Origin: Eubacteriales bacterium
GTDB taxonomy: Bacteria > Bacillota_A > Clostridia > Christensenellales > Aristaeellaceae
Length of the DNA stretch: 10,708 nucleotides
Direction of reading: 5' to 3'
NCBI GenBank assembly: GCA_028692205.1
Contig: JAQUXV010000063.1
Location: forward strand, 1-10,708
Within the stretch, counting starts at the first letter, position 1. Each line of letters begins with the position of its first letter. Below are positions 1 to 6,596 of the stretch, one piece after another. Below the pieces are notes generated by a model. The model saw nothing but the letters and a program-made list of their open reading frames with translations, made no database searches and was not told the DNA's origin. The position numbers were made by a program, and so were the translations under genes.

Positions 1-860
1 CCGACTGGCTGCTGAACCTTAACTATGTGGATTTCCTTCGGGATATCGGCTCGCTGTTCAGCGTCAACCGTATGCTGACCGCCGAATGCTATAAAAAACG
101 GCTGGAAGTGGGCCTGACGTTTCTGGAATTCAATTACATGCTGATGCAGAGCTACGATTTCCTGCAGTTATTCAAAACCTACGGCTGCCGCCTGCAGATT
201 GGCGGGGACGATCAGTGGAGCAATATGCTTTCGGGCGCGGATCTGATCCGCCGCAAGGAAAGGGAGGACGCGTTTGCCCTTACCTGTAAGCTGATTATGA
301 CCGCCGACGGTAAAAAAATGGGCAAGACGGAAAAGGGCGCGCTGTGGCTGGATCCCGCTCGTACCAGCCCGTATGATTTTTACCAGTACTGGCGTAACGT
401 GCAGGATGCCGATGTGGAGCGCTTTTTGGGGCTGCTCACCTTCCTGCCGATGGATGAAGTGCGTCGGCTCGGCGCGCTGCAAGACAGCGCCATCAACGAG
501 GCAAAGCGCGTGTTGGCCTTTGAGATCACGAAAATGATCCACGGCGAGGCGGAGGCGCTGAAGGCGCAGGACGCCGCGCAGGCACTGTTCGGCGGTAACG
601 GCGCTATGGATAACGTGCCCACCTTCGATGTTACAGCGCAGATGCTGGCGGAGGATAACCGGCTCACCAGCGTGCTCGCCCTGTGCGGGCTATGCGCCAG
701 CCGCGGCGAAGCCCGCAAGATGGTGCAGGCGGGCGCTGTGCTGGTGGGGGAGGACAAGACGACCGATATCGAATACCGTATTGAGCCTGAACAAATCGGC
801 ACGGACGGTTTGCTGCTGCGCAAGGGCAAGAAAAACTATTGCCGATTGGTGCTGAAATAA
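1..860 (+). CDS. tyrS: Tyrosyl-tRNA synthetase, C-terminal part (5' end outside window)
   Basis: Class I aminoacyl-tRNA synthetase that charges tRNA-Tyr with tyrosine in the cytoplasm. The reading frame is open from base 3 and gives about 285 residues. The visible part begins with the family-typical DWL..LNYVDFLRDIG and FSVNRML stretch, continues with GGDDQWSNM (usually GGSDQWGNI, lining the tyrosine pocket), and carries the KMSKS-equivalent loop as KKMGKT. The last roughly 60 residues look like an S4 RNA-binding domain (SRGEARKMVQAGAVLVG). Full-length bacterial TyrRS is about 400-425 residues, so roughly 120-140 N-terminal residues, including the HIGH motif, lie left of the window. An in-frame GTG at 27 is an internal valine codon and not the start, because homology continues upstream of it. 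Any T-box leader would also be outside the window. Confidence 0.97.
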   Translation, partial: DWLLNLNYVDFLRDIGSLFSVNRMLTAECYKKRLEVGLTFLEFNYMLMQSYDFLQLFKTYGCRLQIGGDDQWSNMLSGADLIRRKEREDAFALTCKLIMTADGKKMGKTEKGALWLDPARTSPYDFYQYWRNVQDADVERFLGLLTFLPMDEVRRLGALQDSAINEAKRVLAFEITKMIHGEAEALKAQDAAQALFGGNGAMDNVPTFDVTAQMLAEDNRLTSVLALCGLCASRGEARKMVQAGAVLVGEDKTTDIEYRIEPEQIGTDGLLLRKGKKNYCRLVLK

Positions 861-928
861 ACCGGCAGCCGCATGAGATTGCCGCTGTGAACCCTGCTAT
901 ATAATATGCCGACGCCGGAGGCTCCGGC

Positions 929-1011
929 GGAGCGCCGCCGCTTCGTGCCTGAAGAAGGACAGAAACAACCCGGTCGTTTCTGCATGATTTAGGTTGAGGC
1001 GGCGGCGTTTC
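929..1011. other. Long imperfect hairpin / inverted repeat
   Basis: An 83-nt stretch 69 nt after the tyrS stop folds almost completely on itself. The pairs are 929-941 with 999-1011 (13 pairs, two of them G-T), 942-945 with 995-998, a one-base bulge at 946, 947-953 with 988-994, an internal loop, then 960-966 with 976-982 (CAGAAAC/GTTTCTG) around a 9-nt loop. That is about 31 pairs in total. A separate short GC palindrome (CGCCGGAG/CTCCGGCG, 913-929) abuts it on the left. There is no T-run after either, so neither is a textbook intrinsic terminator, although they may still end or process the tyrS transcript. A palindromic repeat element or a stable small RNA are alternatives. The pairing was read by eye; no folding energy was computed. 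Confidence 0.55.
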
Positions 1012-1081
1012 CAGACTGTAGCAAAACGGCCGAATTACGCCTGCTGTAAGCGGAAGAAAGCGTTTCCTGCGGTCCTGCCTA

Positions 1082-1110
1082 TTGACAAGCGCGCGGCATC
1101 GGGTTACCAT
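1082..1110 (+). promoter_or_regulatory. Sigma-A-like promoter, probably for the structured RNA and VOC gene
   Basis: A perfect -35 box TTGACA (1082-1087) is followed by a 17-nt spacer and TACCAT (1105-1110; 4 of 6 matches to TATAAT). A start site would fall near 1117, about 46 nt before the structured element at 1163 and about 217 nt before the VOC start codon. That implies an unusually long leader. It is the best promoter match I found in the window. Confidence 0.6.
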
Positions 1111-1162
1111 CTAGGCATTAAACCGTTGTCGTGCGCCTGATCCCGGCAGAATAATCAAACGA

Positions 1163-1301
1163 TGCGCCGAGTAAACCGGGTTGAAAAACCGCAGGGTGAG
1201 GCGGTACAGGGGAACCGGCTTGGGCGGGCAGAGCCCACCGAAGAATTATGGCACGGTAATAATTAACGCTAAAAGCCAACGGTTTCCAACCGCTCGGCGT
1301 A
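1163..1301 (+). ncRNA. Candidate structured RNA or leader upstream of VOC gene
   Basis: Nested complementarity suggests a folded RNA. The basal stem P1 pairs 1163-1172 with 1292-1301 (10 pairs, two G-T). It stacks on P2, 1173-1178 with 1280-1285 (AAACCG/CGGTTT), separated only by a 6-nt bulge on the 3' side. Inside are three local hairpins: 1188-1192/1201-1205 (ACCGC/GCGGT), 1216-1225/1233-1240 (CGG then TGGGC against GCCCA then CCG), and 1244-1249/1259-1264 (AATTAT/ATAATT). A GNRA-capped alternative hairpin GGTT-GAAA-AACC lies at 1179-1190. It lies downstream of a good promoter and ends 17 nt before the VOC ribosome-binding site. I do not recognise a known riboswitch core, and I see no T-box sequence or terminator-type expression platform. 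It could be a regulatory leader or an independent ncRNA. The fold was made by hand. Confidence 0.45.
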
Positions 1302-1318
1302 ACCGAAAAAATGAAATA

Positions 1319-1324
1319 AGAAGG
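1319..1324 (+). promoter_or_regulatory. Ribosome-binding site deciding the VOC start
   Basis: AGAAGG lies 9 nt before the ATG at 1334. It fixes the start there, where the protein begins directly with the VOC motif MKIEHVAIYV. The frame stays open upstream to a TTG at 1181, but that stretch overlaps the folded element and has no homology-like sequence. Confidence 0.7.
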
Positions 1325-1333
1325 TGTCGTAAA

Positions 1334-1717
1334 ATGAAAATCGAACATGTGGCGATCTACGTACATGATCTGGACGCGGCCAGAGACTTCTTTATCCGGT
1401 ATTTCGGCGCGACGGCGGGCGAACCCTATTACAATGGGAAAACCGGCCTGCAGACTTACTTTCTCACCTTAGATCGCGGAGCGCGGCTGGAACTGATGAC
1501 GCGGCCCGAAATGGCGGCGAGGTCTACAGCGCCCGTACAGGCTGGGTTGACGCATCTGGCGTTTGGCGCAGGCAGCCGGGAGGCGGTAAACGCGCTTACG
1601 GAACGCCTGTCCAACGACGGCTACACGGTTGTGAGCGCTCCGCGTGTGACCGGGGACGGATATTACGAAAGCTGCGTGCTGGGGCCGGAAGGCGTACGGC
1701 TGGAAATTACCATCTAA
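1334..1717 (+). CDS. VOC-fold (glyoxalase/bleomycin-resistance type) metalloprotein
   Basis: 127-residue protein of the vicinal oxygen chelate superfamily, related to lactoylglutathione lyases (glyoxalase I). It has two beta-alpha-beta-beta-beta modules, about residues 1-58 and 70-127. The four canonical VOC metal positions are all present: H5 (EHVAIYV), E53 (LELM), H74 (GLTHLAF) and E124 (RLEITI). It is therefore likely an active divalent-metal enzyme rather than a degenerate binding protein. The motif GYYES at about 109-113, before the last ligand, is typical of the lactoylglutathione-lyase-like group. A role in detoxifying methylglyoxal or a related small molecule is plausible but cannot be assigned from sequence alone. 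The gene is flanked by about 470 and 300 nt of non-coding, highly structured DNA, so it is probably not tightly cotranscribed with its neighbours. Confidence 0.88.
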   Translation: MKIEHVAIYVHDLDAARDFFIRYFGATAGEPYYNGKTGLQTYFLTLDRGARLELMTRPEMAARSTAPVQAGLTHLAFGAGSREAVNALTERLSNDGYTVVSAPRVTGDGYYESCVLGPEGVRLEITI

Positions 1718-1766
1718 AGCTGCGCCGAATAGTGCCCATCGAGCCTGCGAAATGGGGGAAAGACCC

Positions 1767-1957
1767 GCGCGGCATTTTCTGCGCACAGCGGGACAAACGT
1801 TGCGGCAACCCGGCAGCCATGCGACAGGTTACCCGATACTTGAACGGAACAGGCTTCAACGCCGCTACTGTGTGGAATGACGCGGCTGTGGAAGGTTCCG
1901 GGGTAACCGGCGCTGCCATCGTGCTTCCCCGGACGACGTGCGCCCTTTGATAAGGGC
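1767..1957 (+). ncRNA. Candidate structured RNA or leader upstream of acyltransferase gene
   Basis: The 299-nt gap between the VOC and acyltransferase genes holds no convincing ORF but a deep nest of stems: 1781-1786/1938-1943 (GCGCAC/GTGCGC), 1789-1792/1928-1931 (weak), 1812-1817/1912-1917 (GGCAGC/GCTGCC), 1827-1834/1901-1908 (GGTTACCC/GGGTAACC), 1845-1850/1895-1900 (CGGAAC/GTTCCG), 1854-1857/1891-1894 and 1861-1865/1882-1886. Local hairpins flank and partly compete with the outer stem: 1767-1772/1779-1784 on the left, and a perfect GCCCTT-TGAT-AAGGGC at 1942-1957 on the right. The right hairpin is followed by TTGTGTG, a poor T-tract. A further short stem is 1735-1739/1752-1756. I found no confident promoter of its own. 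The shared bases between outer stem and flanking hairpins would allow alternative folds, which is suggestive of a switch but unproven. Confidence 0.4.
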
Positions 1958-2016
1958 TTGTGTGAATCCGACTTTATGGGTTTTAGACGGATCGATATTG
2001 GAAAGAGGGCGGAAGA

Positions 2017-3084
2017 ATGGGCGAAATCAACCGGAAACGATACGGATATCTGGATTTTCTGCGTATTCTGGCAGCCTTTCTGGTGATTGTGAACCATACC
2101 AACAGCCTGGTTTTTAAGGCGCTTGTACCGTCGAACATCACGTGGTGGTTTTCGATTGTCTGGTATTACCTCAGCAAAATCGCCGTGCCGTTGTTTATTA
2201 TGGTGTCCGGCGCGTGCCTGCTGCCGAAGGTGGATTCGTACCGCAAAGCCGTGGGCCGCTTTCTGCGTGTTCTGATGGTGCTGGTGCTGTTCTCCTACGG
2301 TTATTATCTGGCTGCCGTTGGGCAGGCGGGATGGTCGTGGCACACGGCATTCAACATCCCCGCGTTCCTGCAAGCCATCTGGGAGAAGCGCATTACGGAC
2401 TCCTTCTGGTATCTGTACTTCTATCTAGGCCTGATGGTGATGCTGCCGATGCTGCAGCGGCTGGCCGGCGCGATGAAAAAACGGGATATCGAGTACTTTA
2501 TGGCGATATCCTTCGGTGTTTTCGGCATCTGGCCCATTGTGACGCACTATGTGCCTGCGCTGGCGCTGCCGGAATACTTCGATGTTTCTATCTTCGGGGT
2601 GCTGATCGGGCTGTTCTTCGCGGGGCATTATCTCCACACGTATACTGGGCGAATCGGCAAAGGGCTGTGTGCGTTTATCCTCGCGACGTCGCTGGCGGCG
2701 TCCACAGCGTTGACCGCGCTGGAGTACGGGCGGATCAGCATAGGCGAAAAATACTGGTTTATGGACGATCGCAGCGCGCCTTCCATTTTTATTATTCTGT
2801 CGGCGATGGCTGTGATGCTGCTGGCAAAACGAGTTTTTGAAGATCGAAAGGCGTTGAAATCCTCCGCCGTCCAACACTGGACGACGCTTGGAGGCTGCGC
2901 TTTCGGCATCTACCTTATACAGGATTTTGTGATTGCGCAGACGCGCTATCGTTTCTTCGTGCCGCTGAGTGGGGCGATCAATCCGTTTTTAGCCGCGTTG
3001 ATCTGGGAAATCATTGTGTTCGGCGTTGCGCTGGCCGCCGCGTGGATATTCAAACGGATCCCGGGGCTGCGGAAATTGCTGTAG
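2017..3084 (+). CDS. Acyltransferase-3 family membrane protein (OatA/WecH-like)
   Basis: 355-residue integral membrane protein of the acyltransferase-3 family, whose members transfer acyl groups (often acetyl) to surface sugars, peptidoglycan or other acceptors. The N-terminal family signature YLDFLRILAAFLVIVNHT (about 11-28) contains R16 and the presumed catalytic H27. The second motif PLFIMVSGACLL is at about 58-69. FWYLYFYLGLMVMLP, near residue 130, is characteristic of the WecH-like surface polysaccharide O-acyltransferase branch. About ten hydrophobic segments span the chain, and the C-terminus ends in basic residues. There is no extra SGNH hydrolase domain, unlike two-domain OatA. AGAGGG at 2004-2009 precedes the ATG by 7 nt. 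The gene stands alone, preceded by a structured gap and followed by a hairpin terminator. The acceptor cannot be inferred from context. Confidence 0.9.
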   Translation: MGEINRKRYGYLDFLRILAAFLVIVNHTNSLVFKALVPSNITWWFSIVWYYLSKIAVPLFIMVSGACLLPKVDSYRKAVGRFLRVLMVLVLFSYGYYLAAVGQAGWSWHTAFNIPAFLQAIWEKRITDSFWYLYFYLGLMVMLPMLQRLAGAMKKRDIEYFMAISFGVFGIWPIVTHYVPALALPEYFDVSIFGVLIGLFFAGHYLHTYTGRIGKGLCAFILATSLAASTALTALEYGRISIGEKYWFMDDRSAPSIFIILSAMAVMLLAKRVFEDRKALKSSAVQHWTTLGGCAFGIYLIQDFVIAQTRYRFFVPLSGAINPFLAALIWEIIVFGVALAAAWIFKRIPGLRKLL

Positions 3085-3104
3085 TTCATATACGAGGAAA
3101 TCAA

Positions 3105-3143
3105 AAACGGGCTGACGCGACGTTCGGATTGCGCAGCCCGTTT
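3105..3143. terminator. Bidirectional intrinsic terminator between convergent transcripts
   Basis: Perfect 10-bp arms AAACGGGCTG (3105-3114) and CAGCCCGTTT (3134-3143), with three more pairs inside (CGC/GCG) after a one-base bulge. On the plus strand the tail is TTTATCTATCT. On the minus strand it is the better TTTTTGATTT. It lies 20 nt after the acyltransferase stop and about 103 nt after the amidohydrolase operon stop, so it can end both. Confidence 0.85.
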
Positions 3144-3246
3144 ATCTATCTGTCAGAAAACGATCATGAAAATGCACAAGTATAAAGAAACTGTACTTTG
3201 CCGGAACAGGCCCTGATTTCATTCGGATGCGTCGGTTCAATACGGG

Positions 3247-4857
3247 TTACGGTTTCCGTTCGTACACGACTTTCCCGCCGATCATCGTCAAATCGACTTG
3301 TATATCCATTACCTTTTCCGGGGGATAGGCGAGAATGTCCTGCGAAAGCAGGGCGATATCCGCCAGCTTGCCCACCTCAAGGCTGCCTTTAACGTCCTCT
3401 TCAAAGCTGGCGTACGCACCGTTCAGGGTATAGCAGCGAATGGCTTCCAGCATTGAAATGCGCTGCATGGGGCCGATGCTTTCGCCGGTGCGGCGGTCAG
3501 TGCGGTTTACGGCGCCATCCAGCCCGCGCATTACGCTTTCATCGGCGGTGGGAGCGTCGCAGCCGATAACGGCGTGCAAACCCGCGTCCAGATAGCTGCG
3601 CATGGCAAACATCGAATCGACGCGATTGCCGAAATAACGGTGATAGTCGCTGCCGTTGATGGTCAGGAAATGGGTGTTGGAAACGGGGATGATGTTCATG
3701 GCGACCATGCGCTCAATCAGCTGGGGATCGGTCAGCCCGCAGTGCTCAATGCGGTGTCGCGAATCGGTGCGGGGGCAGGCGGCTAGCGCCTTTTCGTAGC
3801 CGGACAGCATCATCTCCACCGCCAGATCACCCACCGCGTGGGCAGTTCCCTGACAATTCGCGGCGTTGATCTGCGATAGCTTCGCATCCACAAATTCCTG
3901 CGTACAGCTGAGAATGCCGGGCAGGTTGGGGTCGTGGCTGTAGGGCTGTCGTGTGGCGCAGGACGGGCCGCTGGTGCCGCCGTCCACAAAAATTTTGTAA
4001 GCGCCGAAACGGAAATGCGCGTCGCCTGTGCCGGTAGCCATACCGGTGTGTACGGCATCGGCCACTTCGCGTTGATCCACGTTCACAAAGGCGTATTCCC
4101 GGGCAAGAAATTCGCCTTTGGCAATGGCTTCCCGCGTAATGGTATAGCTGCGGTCGGCCCGCTCGCCCGGGCAGTGTACCGAGGTGATGCCGGTCTTGAT
4201 CAGCTTCGCGTTGGTACGCCGAAGCGCGTCTCGGGCGTGATCCGCCGTATATTGAATCAACGACCAGAGATAGAAATTGGTGTTGTCCTTCGCCATGCCG
4301 GTCAGCCGCCCATTTTCCACAACGACTTCATTCTTGCCGAATTTGGAGGCGTCGGCGGGAGTGTGAATGCCGCCTGCGGCCAGCCCGAGTGAATTGTACA
4401 CGCCCAAATGCCCGCAAATGCGCATACACTGCACGGGATGCTCGGGCGCTACGGCATCCAGATCGTCGATGGTTACGTGGCGGCGGTCGCTCAGCTTGTT
4501 CTGGTCGTAGCCCCAAAGCTCAATCCACTGCCCTTTGGGGGTTTTGCGTACCTCTTCACGAATCAGTTCCTGAATATCAGCGATGGAGCGGCAAATCGGC
4601 CAGGTTATATCCACGATTGCTCCTCCGAACAGCCCATAAAGGATGGGGTGAAGATGGCAATCGATAAAACCGGGGGTCACGCTTCGGCCCTGCAAATCGA
4701 TTACGTGGGTGGCGGGACCGATCATCTCGTCCGTGCCGTGGTTGTCGCCGACATACAGGATTTTGTCGTCCGCCACTGCGACTGCCTGTGCGATTTCGTT
4801 TTGATGGTTTATGGTCACAACGCTGCCGTTGCGAAACAGAAAATCCGCTTTATTCAC
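3247..4857 (-). CDS. YtcJ-like amidohydrolase, paralogue 1 (operon-distal)
   Basis: 536-residue metal-dependent hydrolase of the amidohydrolase superfamily (amidohydrolase-3, YtcJ-like), expected in the cytoplasm. An N-terminal beta-sandwich part (about 1-60) and C-terminal strands (about 480-536) flank a TIM barrel. Presumed metal and catalytic residues, from family pattern, are H68 and H70 (PGFIDCHLHP), K288 (KIFVDGG), H340 (HAVGD), H372 (RHRIEHCG) and D434 (IGCDAPT). The family-typical TSVHD loop reads TSVHCPG here, with C229 where both neighbours have Asp. The start is GTG, supported by GGAGGTGG 4 nt upstream. It follows paralogue 2 after 21 nt and ends the operon before the terminator. 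YtcJ-type enzymes are mostly of unknown substrate; amide, N-acyl amino-acid or cyclic ureide bonds are all possible. Confidence 0.9.
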   Translation of the reverse strand: MNKADFLFRNGSVVTINHQNEIAQAVAVADDKILYVGDNHGTDEMIGPATHVIDLQGRSVTPGFIDCHLHPILYGLFGGAIVDITWPICRSIADIQELIREEVRKTPKGQWIELWGYDQNKLSDRRHVTIDDLDAVAPEHPVQCMRICGHLGVYNSLGLAAGGIHTPADASKFGKNEVVVENGRLTGMAKDNTNFYLWSLIQYTADHARDALRRTNAKLIKTGITSVHCPGERADRSYTITREAIAKGEFLAREYAFVNVDQREVADAVHTGMATGTGDAHFRFGAYKIFVDGGTSGPSCATRQPYSHDPNLPGILSCTQEFVDAKLSQINAANCQGTAHAVGDLAVEMMLSGYEKALAACPRTDSRHRIEHCGLTDPQLIERMVAMNIIPVSNTHFLTINGSDYHRYFGNRVDSMFAMRSYLDAGLHAVIGCDAPTADESVMRGLDGAVNRTDRRTGESIGPMQRISMLEAIRCYTLNGAYASFEEDVKGSLEVGKLADIALLSQDILAYPPEKVMDIQVDLTMIGGKVVYERKP

Positions 4858-4861
4858 TGTT

Positions 4862-4869
4862 CCACCTCC
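4862..4869 (-). promoter_or_regulatory. Ribosome-binding site deciding a GTG start
   Basis: Read on the minus strand, GGAGGTGG precedes the GTG at 4857-4855, with 7 nt between the GGAGG core and the start. A nearby ATG (4871-4869) is out of frame. The site lies in the 21-nt gap after the upstream gene's TAA, so this paralogue has its own initiation signal. Confidence 0.75.
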
Positions 4870-4878
4870 ATGAGCTTA

Positions 4879-6585
4879 TTATGGAACCGGGGCGTACTGC
4901 GCCTGTCGCGAAAGCTGAAACGCAATCGGCTCAATGGAATTCAGGCTGCCGTCGCGAATAAAAACCGGTTCTCCGTCAATGAAGGTCATCTCTACCGCGG
5001 CGTCCATCAACGCATCCGCGGGCATGGCGAGAAGATCACGGTCGAACACGGTCAGGTCGGCCAGCTTGCCGACTTCAACGCTCCCCTTGATATTATCTTC
5101 AAAGCTTGCGTATGCGCCGTTCAGGGTATAGCAGCGAATTGCCTCCATCAGGCTGATTTTTTGCTTCGGGCCGCAAACCTCTCCGGTGCGGCGGTCGATG
5201 CGGTTCACCGCGCCGTCCAGCCCGCGCAGAACGCTCTCGTCGGCGGTGGGGGCGTCGCTGCCGATAACGGGGCGCAACCCCGCGTCCAGATAGCTGCGCA
5301 TGGCAAACATATAATCGACGCGCCCGCCGTAGTACCGGCGGTAGTCGCTGCCGTTGATGGTTATAAAATGCGGGTTGGATACGGGAATAATGTTCATATT
5401 CGCCATCCGGGCAATCAGCCGCGGGTCGGTGAGTGCGCTGTGTTCGATGCGGTGCCGCAGATCGGGGCGCGGGTTTATCCGGAAGGCTTTCTCATATCCG
5501 TTCACCATCATCTCCACCGCCAGGTCGCCCACCGCGTGCGCCGTCATCTGGCACTCGGCGGCGTTGCCGCGCGCGAGTATCTCGTCCACTTCGGGCTGCG
5601 ACCACGCGAGAATGCCGGGAAGCGCGGAGTCGTGGCTGTAGGGGGCGCGCGTGGCGCAGGAAGGGCCGCTGGTGCCGCCGTCGATCATGAATTTCAACGT
5701 GCCGAGCTTAAAATGCTCGTCGCCGACGCCGCTCATCAGCCCAAGCGCCAGAAAATCATCCACAACCTTCAGGGATGGATTCTTGCCGAAAATTGTGTGC
5801 AGCATCGTATAGGCGCGGGGCTTGAAAGTGCCGTCGGCACAGGCTTTCTGCATAATGCGGTTGGAAGGCGCGCCGCATTCGCCCGGGTCGTGAATAGAGG
5901 TTACGCCGGCCTGAAGCAGCAGACGATTGGATTTTCGAACGGCGGCGAGCATTTCCGCATTGGTATAACGCACCTTCGACCACAGGTAAAAGTGCGCCGT
6001 ATCCTTGGTGAGGCCGGTTAGCCGCCCGTTTTCCACCACAACTTCGTTTGGGCCGAATTTTTTCACGTCGGACGGGGTGTGGATGCCGCCCGCCGCCAGC
6101 CCCAGCGTGTTGTATACGGCCAGGTGCCCGCAGGCGCGGTTGCACTGCACGGGGTTTTCGGGCGCGGCTTCGTCCAGATCGTCCAGCGTTATGTGGCGGC
6201 GATCCGAAAGCTTGTTCTGATCATAACCAAAAACGCTGATCCATTCACCTTTGGCAACCGTTTTGGCTTTCTCCCGAATAACCTCCTGAATTTCTGCAAT
6301 GGAGCGGCAAATGGGATAGGTGATGTTAAGGATCGCGCCCCCGAAAAAGCCGTAGAGAATCGGGTGAAAATGACAGTCGACAAAGCCGGGGGTCATTGTG
6401 CGGCCCCGCAGGTCGACAACCCTGGTGTACGGGCCGATAAACGGTCGAAGCCCTTCGTTGTCGCCGACATAGCAGATGTATTTGCCCTTCACGGCGACTG
6501 CCCGGACGATTTCGTCTTCATCGTCTACGGTGACGACACAGCCGTTTTTAAATGCGATATCGGCATAGGGAGTTGAATAGTCCAT
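4879..6585 (-). CDS. YtcJ-like amidohydrolase, paralogue 2 (middle copy)
   Basis: 568-residue amidohydrolase-3 family enzyme, the closest relative of paralogue 1. Presumed active-site positions are H72 and H74 (PGFVDCHFHP), D233 in TSIHDPG, K298 (KFMIDGG), H350 (HAVGD), H382 (RHRIEHS) and D444 (IGSDAPT). The GGTSGPSCATR block follows the lysine. Compared with the two siblings it has a C-terminal tail of about 25 residues (about 544-568, containing SLNSIEPIAFQLSRQ). It lacks a signal peptide, so it is probably cytoplasmic. AAAGGAG (6592-6598, minus strand) lies 6 nt before the ATG and overlaps the stop codon of paralogue 3, which suggests translational coupling across the 11-nt gap. Substrate unknown; the upstream transporter points to a peptide-like or N-substituted molecule. 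Confidence 0.9.
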   Translation of the reverse strand: MDYSTPYADIAFKNGCVVTVDDEDEIVRAVAVKGKYICYVGDNEGLRPFIGPYTRVVDLRGRTMTPGFVDCHFHPILYGFFGGAILNITYPICRSIAEIQEVIREKAKTVAKGEWISVFGYDQNKLSDRRHITLDDLDEAAPENPVQCNRACGHLAVYNTLGLAAGGIHTPSDVKKFGPNEVVVENGRLTGLTKDTAHFYLWSKVRYTNAEMLAAVRKSNRLLLQAGVTSIHDPGECGAPSNRIMQKACADGTFKPRAYTMLHTIFGKNPSLKVVDDFLALGLMSGVGDEHFKLGTLKFMIDGGTSGPSCATRAPYSHDSALPGILAWSQPEVDEILARGNAAECQMTAHAVGDLAVEMMVNGYEKAFRINPRPDLRHRIEHSALTDPRLIARMANMNIIPVSNPHFITINGSDYRRYYGGRVDYMFAMRSYLDAGLRPVIGSDAPTADESVLRGLDGAVNRIDRRTGEVCGPKQKISLMEAIRCYTLNGAYASFEDNIKGSVEVGKLADLTVFDRDLLAMPADALMDAAVEMTFIDGEPVFIRDGSLNSIEPIAFQLSRQAQYAPVP

Positions 6586-6596
6586 AGTACGCTCCT

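Noticed and set aside
929..1011. Integron attC site
   Set aside because: The required terminal core sites of the RYYYAAC/GTTRRRY type are not at the ends, and no integrase or cassette array is visible.
1163..1301. T-box, cobalamin, FMN or TPP riboswitch identity
   Set aside because: None of their conserved core sequences could be found on the plus strand here, so no class was assigned.
1181..1333. N-terminal extension of the VOC protein from a TTG codon
   Set aside because: The stretch is basic and low-information, overlaps the folded element, and has no Shine-Dalgarno. VOC homology begins exactly at the ATG at 1334, which has one.
1118..1366. Minus-strand open frame containing a RWALPAQAGSP-like peptide
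   Set aside because: It runs antisense to the structured element and into the VOC gene, with no ribosome-binding site or protein-like features. The region is better explained as RNA structure.
1958..1986. Promoter for the acyltransferase gene (TTGTGT with TTTTAG)
   Set aside because: The -10 match is only 3 of 6 and the -35 is imperfect, too weak to report as a feature.
4408..6021. Long plus-strand open frame of over 500 codons opposite the amidohydrolase genes
   Set aside because: It spans two clear genes and the gap between them on the opposite strand, has no recognisable domain, and is the expected shadow of GC-rich coding DNA.
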